Positions 1 to 6,137 of a stretch of DNA of 6,510 nt are shown in pieces (positions within the stretch are counted from its first letter, which is position 1; every line of letters starts with the position of its first letter). Source of the DNA: an uncultured Eubacteriales bacterium (GTDB taxonomy: Bacteria > Bacillota > Clostridia > Oscillospirales > Acutalibacteraceae); the NCBI GenBank assembly GCA_900320415.1, contig ONSE01000068.1, positions 1 through 6,510 of the forward strand, given 5' to 3'. The notes beneath the pieces were generated by a model that was given only the letters and a program-made list of their open reading frames with translations, ran no database searches and was not told where the DNA came from. Both the position numbers and the translations under genes were made by a program.

Positions 1-1908
1 ACCCACTACACCCACTGGTTCCAGCCGATGACAGGCGTCACCGCCGAGAAGCACGACAGCTTCATCCAGCCCAACGGCGACGGTGTGATCATGGAATTCT
101 CGGGCAAGGAGCTGATCAAGGGAGAGCCTGACGCTTCCTCCTTCCCCAGCGGCGGCATCCGCGCGACCTTCGAGGCGAGAGGCTACACCACATGGGATCC
201 CACCTCTCCCGCGTTTGTCAGGGACGGTTCCCTGTATATTCCCACCGCGTTCTGTTCCTACACGGGCGAGGTGCTCGACAAAAAAACTCCCCTGCTCCGC
301 TCCATGGAGAAAATCAGCTCCGAGGCGGTCAAGATTCTGCACCTTCTCGGCAAGAACGAGGTGACGAGAGTCATCACCACCGTGGGACCCGAGCAGGAAT
401 ACTTCCTCATCGACAGGGAACTCTATGATCAGAGAGAGGATCTGAAGCTTACGGGCAGGACCCTTTTCGGCGCAAAGGCGCCCAAGGGTCAGGAGCTCGA
501 CGACCACTACTTCGGTGCCATCAAGACGAGGGTATCGGCGTATATGAAGGATCTTGACGAGGAGCTGTGGAAGCTCGGCGTCCTCGCCAAGACAAAGCAC
601 AACGAGGTCGCTCCCTCGCAGCATGAGCTGGCTCCCATCTTCACGACCTCCAACATCGCCAACGACCACAACGAGCTGACCATGGAAATCATGCAGAAGC
701 TCGCCGAGAAGCACGGCCTTGTCTGCCTTCTGCACGAGAAGCCCTTCGCGGGCGTCAACGGCTCGGGCAAGCACAATAACTGGTCGCTTTCCACCAACAC
801 GGGCGAGAACCTTCTCAACCCCGGCAAGCATCCCGAAAACAACATTCAGTTCCAGCTCTTCCTCGCCGCTGTCGTCAAGGCGGTTGACGAGTACCAGGAT
901 CTGCTCCGCATCACCGTTGCCTCCGCGGGCAACGACCACAGACTCGGCGCGCATGAGGCGCCTCCCGCCATTATTTCCATGTATCTCGGCGACGATCTCG
1001 GCGCTCTCGTGCAGGCGATCATCGACGGGGAGGACTATGTCAGCCACGGCAAGGAGAAGATGCTGACGGGCGTCGACGTGCTTGCGGATTTCAAGAAGGA
1101 TACCTCCGACAGAAACCGCACCTCTCCCTTCGCCTTCACGGGCAACAAGTTTGAGTTCCGCGCGCTCGGCTCGGCGCTCAACATCGGCTGCCCCAACTAT
1201 ATGCTCAACACCATGGTCGCCGAGGAGCTTTCACAGTTCTATGTGGAGCTCAAGGACGCGGAGGATATCAATGCCGCTGTCCGCTCGCTGGTGAGGAACG
1301 TTCTCACCGAGCACAAGAGAATCATCTTCAACGGCGACAACTACACCGACGAGTGGGTGGAGGAGGCAAAGAGAAGAGGCCTGCTCAACCTCAAGTCCAT
1401 GCCCGAGGCGTTCAGCCACTTCATGGACAGAAAGAACGTCGCGCTCTTTGTCAAGAACAAGATCGTCACCGAGGCGGAGTACCGCGCCCGCTATGAGATT
1501 GAGCTGGAGACCTACTGCAAGCAGATCAACATCGAGGCGCTCACCATGATCGATATGGCGAAGAAGAACATCACTCCCGCCGTGACCGCCTTTGTCAGGG
1601 AGCTGACCGAATCCGCTCTCGCCAAGAAGGCGCTCTCCGCGGCGATCCCCACCAGCGTGGAGGAGGAGCTGATCCTCAGCCTTTCCAACAAGCTCGTCTG
1701 CTTCGTGAAAAAGACCGCAGAGCTGGAAGACGCGGTAATGAACGCGGGCAGCTTTGAGGGCGACCAGCTCAAGCGCGCGACCTATTTCCGCGAGAGCGTT
1801 TTCGCCAAGATGCAGGAGCTGCGCGCCGTGGGCGACTCTATGGAGACCGAAACCGCCTCCGACTTCTGGCCCTATCCTTCCTACACCGAGCTGCTGTTCG
1901 GCGTCTGA
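1..1908 (+). CDS. glnN: Type III glutamine synthetase, 5'-truncated by window edge
   Basis: This cytoplasmic enzyme makes glutamine from glutamate, ammonia and ATP, the main entry of ammonium into biosynthesis. The reading frame is open from base 1, so the first ATG (28) is internal: the codons before it read THYTHWFQP, part of the GSIII hallmark GATHYTHWFQPxTG. The visible 635 residues match a family of about 700, so roughly 65-75 N-terminal residues are missing. Numbering from base 1, the catalytic-domain signatures are GPEQEYF with metal-ligand-type glutamates E131 and E133, HNEVAPSQHE at 200-209, NGSGKHNNWS at 253-262 (nucleotide/metal region), AGNDHRLGAHEAPP around 309-322, and NRTSPFAF followed by NKFEFR at 372-387. 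The long helical C-terminus after about residue 480 is typical of GSIII and absent from GSI. No frameshift or missing key residue is seen. No clear intrinsic terminator follows. Family assignment is very secure; the upstream context and regulation are not visible. Confidence 0.97.
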   Translation, partial: THYTHWFQPMTGVTAEKHDSFIQPNGDGVIMEFSGKELIKGEPDASSFPSGGIRATFEARGYTTWDPTSPAFVRDGSLYIPTAFCSYTGEVLDKKTPLLRSMEKISSEAVKILHLLGKNEVTRVITTVGPEQEYFLIDRELYDQREDLKLTGRTLFGAKAPKGQELDDHYFGAIKTRVSAYMKDLDEELWKLGVLAKTKHNEVAPSQHELAPIFTTSNIANDHNELTMEIMQKLAEKHGLVCLLHEKPFAGVNGSGKHNNWSLSTNTGENLLNPGKHPENNIQFQLFLAAVVKAVDEYQDLLRITVASAGNDHRLGAHEAPPAIISMYLGDDLGALVQAIIDGEDYVSHGKEKMLTGVDVLADFKKDTSDRNRTSPFAFTGNKFEFRALGSALNIGCPNYMLNTMVAEELSQFYVELKDAEDINAAVRSLVRNVLTEHKRIIFNGDNYTDEWVEEAKRRGLLNLKSMPEAFSHFMDRKNVALFVKNKIVTEAEYRARYEIELETYCKQINIEALTMIDMAKKNITPAVTAFVRELTESALAKKALSAAIPTSVEEELILSLSNKLVCFVKKTAELEDAVMNAGSFEGDQLKRATYFRESVFAKMQELRAVGDSMETETASDFWPYPSYTELLFGV

Positions 1909-2060
1909 GACAGATAAAAGGGAAGAATTGTGCATACTGACAGTGTTTCTCACCGAAATTTCCCTGATGTTTCCGATTTGTCATCGTTTTTTGTCGGATG
2001 TTTGTCACTGAGAGCCAAAAAGTGATACAGAGTTGTGAAGAAACTGGCGTAATTGACAAT

Positions 2061-2085
2061 GTTTGTAATAGTATTTCATACAAAC
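2061..2085. promoter_or_regulatory. Inverted repeat upstream of operon promoter, possible operator
   Basis: GTTTGTA (2061-2067) and TACAAAC (2079-2085) form a perfect 7-bp inverted repeat around an 11-base AT-rich centre. It ends 25 bp before the -35 box of the surface-protein operon. The ACAAAC half-site recurs at 2113-2118, overlapping the -35 region. This geometry fits binding by a dimeric transcription factor, but no regulator gene is present and the repeat is short enough to be chance in AT-rich DNA. A TTGACA sits just upstream (2053-2058) but has no good -10 at the right distance. Confidence 0.3.
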
Positions 2086-2110
2086 AACAAAAATATTTTG
2101 CGAAAAGCAC

Positions 2111-2139
2111 TTTACAAACGAAATGATTAGTGCTATAAT
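2111..2139 (+). promoter_or_regulatory. Sigma-A promoter of the sortase operon
   Basis: The -35 box TTTACA (2111-2116) and -10 box TATAAT (2134-2139) are separated by the optimal 17 bp. A TG at 2131-2132 makes an extended -10. AT-rich sequence upstream (2086-2100, including AAAATATTTT) could act as an UP element. The start site is predicted near 2146-2148, leaving a leader of about 87 nt before the first gene. It is the only convincing promoter seen between 1909 and 5637 on the + strand, so it probably drives all four genes. The near-consensus boxes suggest strong housekeeping expression. Confidence 0.85.
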
Positions 2140-2154
2140 CTAAGCGTAAATTTG

Positions 2155-2190
2155 GCGGAGGCGTATCGGAAAAGCAATTTTCCGGTCCGC
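2155..2190 (+). promoter_or_regulatory. 5'-leader stem-loop with GCAA tetraloop
   Basis: CGGAAAA (2167-2173) pairs perfectly with TTTTCCG (2178-2184) across a GCAA loop, a GNRA tetraloop. An outer helix pairs GCGGA (2155-2159) with TCCGC (2186-2190), leaving a 7-nt internal loop on the 5' side (2160-2166) and a single G on the 3' side. The structure lies in the predicted leader of the secreted-protein gene, about 25 nt before the Shine-Dalgarno region. No T-run follows, so it is not a terminator, and the ribosome site is not obviously sequestered. It may stabilise the 5' end of an abundant mRNA or be a regulatory RNA element. It matches no riboswitch class I recognise. Confidence 0.55.
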
Positions 2191-2233
2191 TTTCGTACAC
2201 TTACTCTATTTTATTAAAAGGTGGTATAAAACA

Positions 2234-2842
2234 ATGAAAAAGGTAGTATCGATTTTCGCTGCTCTCCTTCTCGTTGCGATTTCTGTTGTTTCCGCTTTCG
2301 CGGCTGACGTCAACGCGAACGAGAAGAAGGTTCTTGATGAGCTTAAGACGAGTGTTAAGATGCAGGGTACCGATATGTATTGGCCCGATGCCTTCGTTAA
2401 CCAGGCGGAGAACTATTTTAACACCATCGACATGACTGCGGAGCAGGCTGACAAGATCCTCGAGGTTATCAAGTTCGGTAAGTCTCAGCTCGAGGCTACA
2501 GGCGCCAAGAACATCGCTGACTGCACAACCGCCCAGAAAAAGGAACTCATGGCGACCCTGGTCAAGGTTATGGCTCCCGTGAACGGTACCGCGAGCTATG
2601 ACAAGGCGACCGGCGAGATCACCCTGAAGTCTGAAAAAGGCGAAGTGATCTTCAAGGCTGTTCCTACCCTTGTTGCCAAGGGCGGCGGAAAGTCCGTAGA
2701 CGTTAACGGCAAGACGACCGACGGCGGCGTAATCAAGACAACAGGCGCTTCCGCCAACACAATGGTATTCGTTGTAGTCGGCGCAGCTGCTGTTCTCGCG
2801 ATCGCGGGCGGCGTATTCTTCGTAGTGAAGAAGAGAGGCTAA
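2234..2842 (+). CDS. Small secreted, C-terminally anchored surface protein; likely sortase substrate
   Basis: A 202-residue export protein with no named family I recognise. The N-terminus is a Sec signal peptide (KK, hydrophobic core 4-22, cleavage probably after SAFA at residue 23). The mature part starts with a charged, probably helical region (about 28-115, one Cys at 97), then a beta-like segment GTASYDKATGEITLK, then a Gly/Lys-rich linker. The tail is a cell-wall-sorting architecture: IKTTGA (167-172), a hydrophobic helix (about 177-198) and a KKRG end. IKTTGA departs from canonical LPxTG, keeping only the T-G pair. The start is fixed by the signal peptide and by AAAGGTGGT (2217-2225) ahead of the ATG. 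The strong promoter and ribosome site suggest high expression. The sortase gene overlaps its stop by one base, so covalent anchoring by that sortase is inferred. A plain single-pass membrane anchor is the alternative. Confidence 0.85.
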   Translation: MKKVVSIFAALLLVAISVVSAFAADVNANEKKVLDELKTSVKMQGTDMYWPDAFVNQAENYFNTIDMTAEQADKILEVIKFGKSQLEATGAKNIADCTTAQKKELMATLVKVMAPVNGTASYDKATGEITLKSEKGEVIFKAVPTLVAKGGGKSVDVNGKTTDGGVIKTTGASANTMVFVVVGAAAVLAIAGGVFFVVKKRG

Positions 2843-3561
2843 TGTCTGAGCGCAAAAGACACAGGCACAATATGAAAGTAGGTGGGAAGAGTTTTGTAAT
2901 TCTTCCCATTATCTTTTGTATAGGGATTTTTGCGGTGCTTTACGCGGCTCTGGCACCAACCATGGCTCCTATTGTTTCTATCGCGGGGGTTATGTTTTCG
3001 GATAAAGAAGCCGATTACTCTACCGAATACAAAAATATTTTTGTGCCTGTCAGTGAAAGCGAAACGGTAGAGACGGTCACAAATGCCGAGGGAGAACCCG
3101 AGGTGAAAGCGGAGGTGGTTCAGTATCCGAATTACGGCAACCAGTTCGGCGAGATCCTTATCCCCGACTGCGGCATCGAGTGTCCGCTGTTCATGGGCGA
3201 CGGAGATATCGCGCTGAGCAACGGCGTCGGAATTTACTACGGCAGCTTTGTTCCCGGATACGGCGGCACGACCATGATCGCGGGACATAACAACACCTTC
3301 TTCAACGGCTTGAAGTTCGCCGCCGCGGGCCAGGAGATCACGATCCGCACAAGCTACGGCAATTACAGATATCAGATCAGGGAGACCGCGGTGAAGGAGG
3401 CGCTGGACACAACGGCGTACGATTTGTCCGCGGACTATGACAACCTGGTGTTATATACCTGCTATCCCTTTGATGAAATCGGTCTGACGAGCCAGCGCTT
3501 TTTTGTCTACGCCGATCTGGTGGAGGGTATCACGATCGAAAAGCCTGAAGAGGGGGAGTGA
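2842..3561 (+). CDS. Sortase transpeptidase, class D-like
   Basis: A 239-aa membrane-anchored cysteine transpeptidase that would cut a sorting signal and join the protein to the cell wall. A basic N-terminus (SERKRHRH) precedes one membrane helix (about 18-40), giving an N-in, C-out enzyme. An acidic linker (about 50-100) leads to the sortase beta-barrel, beginning GEILIPDCGIECPL near 103. The catalytic triad is complete: His149 in TMIAGHNNTFF, Cys207 in LVLYTCYPF, Arg219 in SQRFFVYA. The LxTCYPF and GHNNTFF forms fit class D best; class assignment needs a tree. Its ATG shares a base with the upstream stop (TAATG), with AGAGG close ahead (2834-2838), so translation is probably coupled to the substrate gene. 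An internal ATG at 2872 is a weaker start. Pairing with the upstream protein rests on adjacency and the sorting-like tail. Confidence 0.93.
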   Translation: MSERKRHRHNMKVGGKSFVILPIIFCIGIFAVLYAALAPTMAPIVSIAGVMFSDKEADYSTEYKNIFVPVSESETVETVTNAEGEPEVKAEVVQYPNYGNQFGEILIPDCGIECPLFMGDGDIALSNGVGIYYGSFVPGYGGTTMIAGHNNTFFNGLKFAAAGQEITIRTSYGNYRYQIRETAVKEALDTTAYDLSADYDNLVLYTCYPFDEIGLTSQRFFVYADLVEGITIEKPEEGE

Positions 3562-3569
3562 GGGACGTT

Positions 3570-4418
3570 ATGAATACGAAAACTATCGGTAAAAGGATAC
3601 GTGATATCCTGTTCGGTGTCCTCTCCTTTTTCCTGGCGCTTTTCTTGTTTCTGGACGCGGTCTGTGCCCTCGCGTCCATGACCGTCCTGAATGAGGAAAG
3701 CTGGATGGAGCAGATGACCGTCTCCGGCTATTATTCCGAGAAGGAGCAGGAAATCACAAAAAAGCTGGTACAGCTCGGAAACGCGAGCGGCCTGCCCTCG
3801 GATTTTTTTGAGGATGTCATCGATCCTGTCCAGATCCAGAAGGATATGCAGAACTATATGGATTCCTATTTTGACGGTACGAGCAGGATACTTGATACGA
3901 CACCCTTTCAGCAGAAATTCCGTGCCGCGCTGGATCGGTTTATTGAGGAGAAGAACGCGAAGGTTGACGGAAAGAGCGTGGATAATCTTGTCAAGCAGGC
4001 GAAGCAGATTTATTCGGGGAACCTTGAGATCCCGCTCTTCATCAAGCTATCTTCCTATTTTCAGATGGCGAGGAATTATCTTCCCTACGTCATCGGGGGC
4101 TTGTCCCTGCTCTCGGGCGTGATCATCCTGGTGCTGCTGCTCGCCAACAAATGGCGGCACCGCGCCTTTAAATACTACTACTACGCCTGCGCGGGAACAG
4201 GTCTGTGCCTGCTCGCGTTGTCGGTTTACCTGACCGCGTCCGGCGGTCTGAAGAAAATCGTCCTGGAATCCAAGGCGCTGTACCAGATGGTTGTGTCCTT
4301 TGGTTCGTCGGTTACGGTATACCTGTGGGTGCTGACGGCAGTCTTTGCGGTTCTGGCGCTTTCCATGTTCTTCCTTTACCGCACGTTTTACCTGAAGGCG
4401 GCGGGAAGCACCGACTGA
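3570..4418 (+). CDS. Four-helix membrane protein with extracytoplasmic domain, unknown function
   Basis: A 282-aa integral membrane protein that I do not recognise. Helix 1 (about 12-35) is followed by some 130 charged, mostly helical residues predicted outside the membrane, then three more helices (about 171-192, 202-223 and 248-270). The tight turn NKWRHRAFK between helices 2 and 3 is positive and so probably cytoplasmic, which places the large loop outside, with the substrate and sortase. No catalytic motif is evident. The ATG at 3570 has AGGG five bases upstream. A GTG at 3558, overlapping the sortase stop, would add MRDV and is the alternative start. The gap from the sortase is only 8 bp, so co-transcription is near certain. 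It could scaffold or regulate the sortase, or sense the envelope; this is inference from position and topology only. Confidence 0.85.
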   Translation: MNTKTIGKRIRDILFGVLSFFLALFLFLDAVCALASMTVLNEESWMEQMTVSGYYSEKEQEITKKLVQLGNASGLPSDFFEDVIDPVQIQKDMQNYMDSYFDGTSRILDTTPFQQKFRAALDRFIEEKNAKVDGKSVDNLVKQAKQIYSGNLEIPLFIKLSSYFQMARNYLPYVIGGLSLLSGVIILVLLLANKWRHRAFKYYYYACAGTGLCLLALSVYLTASGGLKKIVLESKALYQMVVSFGSSVTVYLWVLTAVFAVLALSMFFLYRTFYLKAAGSTD

Positions 4419-4419
4419 T

Positions 4420-4443
4420 ACCGAGGGACGTATGCGCCTCGGT
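4420..4443 (+). repeat. Intercistronic inverted repeat (hairpin)
   Basis: ACCGAGG (4420-4426) and CCTCGGT (4437-4443) form a perfect 7-bp stem with a 10-nt loop, two bases after the membrane-protein stop. No T-run follows, so termination is unlikely. It could act as an RNA processing or stability element that lowers expression of the distal gene. The left arm overlaps GAGGGACGT (4423-4431), a 9-mer also found before the preceding gene's ATG (3560-3568). Confidence 0.35.
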
Positions 4444-4488
4444 GAGGCTCCGGCAGGATCATGAAAGTATGGAAGGGAGACGGCATCC

Positions 4489-5637
4489 ATGAGCCGCATT
4501 GAAATCGGAGAATCCGCGAAGGATCTGATCTATCTGGTGTCCTGCGCGGCAAATTCGGAAAAGCCCGATCCGCAGCGGTGCGCCGCGATGGACACGGAAG
4601 CCGTTTTGAAAGCGGCGAAGCTGCAGATGCTTTCCGTCGCCGCCGCCTGCGCGCTTGAGCAGGCTGTTGCGCTTTCTCCCTCGTGGCAGAACGCGAAGGG
4701 TTCCGCTGTCCGCAGGCAGATCCTTTACGAGGCTGCCCGGGCTGAGGTGCTGAGGGAGCTTGAGAAAAACGGGATATGGTACCTCCCGCTGAAGGGATGC
4801 GTGATCAAGAGCCTGTATCCCCGTCCGATGATGAGAGAGATGGCGGACAACGACGTTCTCTGCGACGCGGAAAAAATGGCGGAGATCAGGGACATCATGC
4901 TCCGTCTCGGCTACACCTGCGAAAGCTACGAAAAGGACAACCACGATGTTTACGAAAAGAACGGGCTGAGCTTTGAGCTGCACAGATCTCTTTTCATCTC
5001 ACTGTCCTCCTCTGTGTTTACCTCGTATTACGGGATGGTCAAGGACAGGCTGGTCAGGGACGAGGACAAGCAGTACGGCTATCATATGACGGATGAGGAT
5101 TTTTACATCCATCTGATCAGCCATATGTATAAGCATTACTCCCACGCGGGAGTCGGACTGAGGGCGCTTCTGGACGTTTATATCTACAACCGGGAAAAGG
5201 GAAGCTCGCTTGATCGGGCGTATCTTGAGACGGAGCTGAAAAAGCTTTCGCTTGACGGCTTTGAGCGTGATATGCGTCCGCTCGCGGAGAAGGTGTTTAC
5301 CCTTCAGCCGCTTTCCGATGAGGAACAGGGAGAGCTGGCGTATTTTATCGACTCCAATTGCTTCGGACTTTCCGATACTTACTTTGCGCACAGACTCCGC
5401 AATGACGACAGCAGGAAGGCGAAGGCGGGATATCTTTTCAGAAGGATCTTTCCCGACAGCGATTATCTGGAGCTGTATTGTCCGGTTGTGTACCGTCACA
5501 GGATCCTTTACCCGTTCATGGTCGTGTACCGTGCCGGAAAGGGACTGTTCACGAGACCCGGAAAGCTGTTCCGGGAATTCAAAAGAGTCCGCAATTTCCG
5601 CAGTGAGGATTTCCGGGGAGATCATCACACCAAATAA
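4489..5637 (+). CDS. Nucleotidyltransferase-fold protein, NTP_transf_5 type
   Basis: A 382-aa soluble protein resembling the uncharacterised nucleotidyltransferase family PF14907 (NTP_transf_5). Features in order are a helical N-terminus (1-95); YLPLKG with Lys102-Gly103; RPMMREMADNDVL, in which Asp120 and Asp122 form the DxD metal-binding pair; FELHRSLF around 162-169, with Glu163 and His165; and the His-rich helix HLISHMYKHYSH (208-219) followed by LLDVYIY. The C-terminus is basic. Polymerase-beta-fold enzymes of this type would transfer a nucleotide to an unknown acceptor; relatives occur in polysaccharide and peptide-modification clusters. GGAAGGGAG (4471-4479) lies nine bases before the ATG and supports this start. 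A 70-bp spacer with a hairpin separates it from the membrane-protein gene and a strong terminator follows, so it appears to be the last operon gene. No signal peptide or membrane helix is seen. Its link to the sortase system is unproven. Confidence 0.8.
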   Translation: MSRIEIGESAKDLIYLVSCAANSEKPDPQRCAAMDTEAVLKAAKLQMLSVAAACALEQAVALSPSWQNAKGSAVRRQILYEAARAEVLRELEKNGIWYLPLKGCVIKSLYPRPMMREMADNDVLCDAEKMAEIRDIMLRLGYTCESYEKDNHDVYEKNGLSFELHRSLFISLSSSVFTSYYGMVKDRLVRDEDKQYGYHMTDEDFYIHLISHMYKHYSHAGVGLRALLDVYIYNREKGSSLDRAYLETELKKLSLDGFERDMRPLAEKVFTLQPLSDEEQGELAYFIDSNCFGLSDTYFAHRLRNDDSRKAKAGYLFRRIFPDSDYLELYCPVVYRHRILYPFMVVYRAGKGLFTRPGKLFREFKRVRNFRSEDFRGDHHTK

Positions 5638-5655
5638 TCATACAATAACACAATA

Positions 5656-5699
5656 CGGTGCTGCCGCAATCGGAGGATTGACGGCAGCACCGTTTTTTT
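5656..5699 (+). terminator. Rho-independent terminator of the sortase operon
   Basis: CGGTGCTGCCG (5656-5666) pairs perfectly with CGGCAGCACCG (5682-5692). The stem continues inward as CAATC/GATTG with one bulged A (5681) and a GGAG loop, giving 16 bp in total. Seven T residues follow directly (5693-5699). It lies 19 bp after the nucleotidyltransferase stop. On the - strand the hairpin is followed by T-rich but interrupted sequence, so it might also stop the converging phage transcript. Confidence 0.95.
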
Positions 5700-5716
5700 G
5701 TTGTAATCAGTATCAG

Positions 5717-5744
5717 CCGCACGGCGCGGGGTCGCGCCGTGCGG
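5717..5744 (-). terminator. Perfect GC-rich hairpin after xkdX, possible weak terminator
   Basis: CCGCACGGCGCG (5717-5728) and CGCGCCGTGCGG (5733-5744) form a perfect 12-bp stem with a 4-nt loop. It begins 11 bp beyond the - strand XkdX stop codon. Position suggests it ends the phage transcript, but no T-run follows on that strand, so intrinsic termination by this hairpin alone is uncertain. It may instead protect the mRNA 3' end, or work with the neighbouring terminator hairpin 24 bp away. Confidence 0.45.
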
Positions 5745-5755
5745 AAATGTGTTTG

Positions 5756-5896
5756 TTATGCGGAATACGTGGTTTGCGTAATGAGGAAAAACTCCTCGGC
5801 GGTGATCCAACCCTTGACAACGGCGTTGCGGACGCGCTCGATGCTCCACAAGCCCTTATCGTAGTATCTTTTTACCTGTTCAAAATGCTTGCTCAT
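5756..5896 (-). CDS. xkdX: XkdX-family phage protein, 46 aa
   Basis: A tiny protein of the XkdX family (named from the B. subtilis PBSX prophage), encoded at the end of tail-fibre modules in Bacillota phages; its molecular role is unknown. The diagnostic pattern is clear: V-K-R-Y-Y-D-K-G-L-W at 8-17, ERVRNAVVKGWITAEEF at 20-36, then the ITQTTYSA end in place of the usual ITGxxY. Length (46 aa) is normal for the family. The ATG overlaps the upstream gene's stop (ATGA, 5893-5896), and GGAGGTGG (complement of 5904-5911) lies 7 bases upstream, so the start is firm. Genes usually found after it, holin and endolysin, are absent: a hairpin and the convergent operon come next. That suggests a prophage edge, a decayed prophage, or an unusual gene order. 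Confidence 0.92.
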   Translation of the reverse strand: MSKHFEQVKRYYDKGLWSIERVRNAVVKGWITAEEFFLITQTTYSA

Positions 5897-6120
5897 TCAA
5901 GCTCCACCTCCGTCATCATGGCGATATATTCCAGATCTGCCTGTACCTTCTGGTTCGTGTCGTCCAGAACCTTGATGTATTCCTCCTTGCTATATTGTAT
6001 CATGCGGTACTCCCAGCCGCCGGAGGCTTGCGTGATATCGGAGATCACCCACACGGAGTATTCGTCGATCACTTTTTCCTCCGGTCTGGATGCCCCCAGG
6101 ACGATTCCGTAATCTTTCAT
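5893..6120 (-). CDS. Small phage tail-module protein, 75 aa
   Basis: A 75-residue soluble acidic protein of the kind that commonly sits just before xkdX. The C-terminal pattern ADLEYIAMMTEVELE resembles small Bacillota phage proteins from tail-fibre regions; I know no biochemical function for them. The N-terminal half (SVWVISDIT, WEYRMIQYSKEEYIKVLD) looks alternately beta and helical. AAAGGAG (complement of 6128-6134) is 7 bases before the ATG, and the gene begins 17 bp after the upstream tail protein's stop. Its stop overlaps the xkdX start by four bases, indicating translational coupling. The start and reading frame are secure. The phage assignment comes from context plus the C-terminal pattern. 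Confidence 0.82.
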   Translation of the reverse strand: MKDYGIVLGASRPEEKVIDEYSVWVISDITQASGGWEYRMIQYSKEEYIKVLDDTNQKVQADLEYIAMMTEVELE

Positions 6121-6137
6121 GCTGTTGCTCCTTTCCT

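Noticed and set aside
1231..1953. Long - strand open frame (240 codons) opposite the glutamine synthetase gene
   Set aside because: It lies antisense to well-conserved GSIII codons, its product is a low-complexity shadow, and no family is recognisable. GC-rich codon structure explains the open frame.
1960..2012. Possible terminator for the glutamine synthetase gene
   Set aside because: TCCGA/TCGGA and CAGTG/CACTG pairs exist, but stems are short and the T-run lies within the loop, not after the stem. No credible intrinsic terminator was found there.
1838..2200. - strand open frame covering the 1909-2233 gap
   Set aside because: It runs antisense into the GSIII end and across the operon promoter, has no convincing ribosome site, and its product has no recognisable features.
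4999..5628. - strand open frame (209 codons) within the nucleotidyltransferase gene
   Set aside because: It is antisense to a gene with clear family motifs; a shadow frame.
5717..5744. Hairpin considered as the DGR cruciform element used in target recognition
   Set aside because: It lies nearly 400 bp beyond the fibre gene's stop rather than next to the variable segment, and its loop (GGGT/ACCC) does not fit the GRNA type described for those elements.
5625..5849. - strand open frame of 74 codons overlapping xkdX
   Set aside because: It is in a different frame from the recognisable XkdX protein and runs through both junction hairpins; no ribosome site supports it.
5252..6112. + strand open frame (286 codons) crossing the terminator and the phage genes
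   Set aside because: It overlaps the nucleotidyltransferase 3' end in another frame, spans two strong hairpins, and runs antisense to xkdX and the 75-aa gene, both of which have good ribosome sites.
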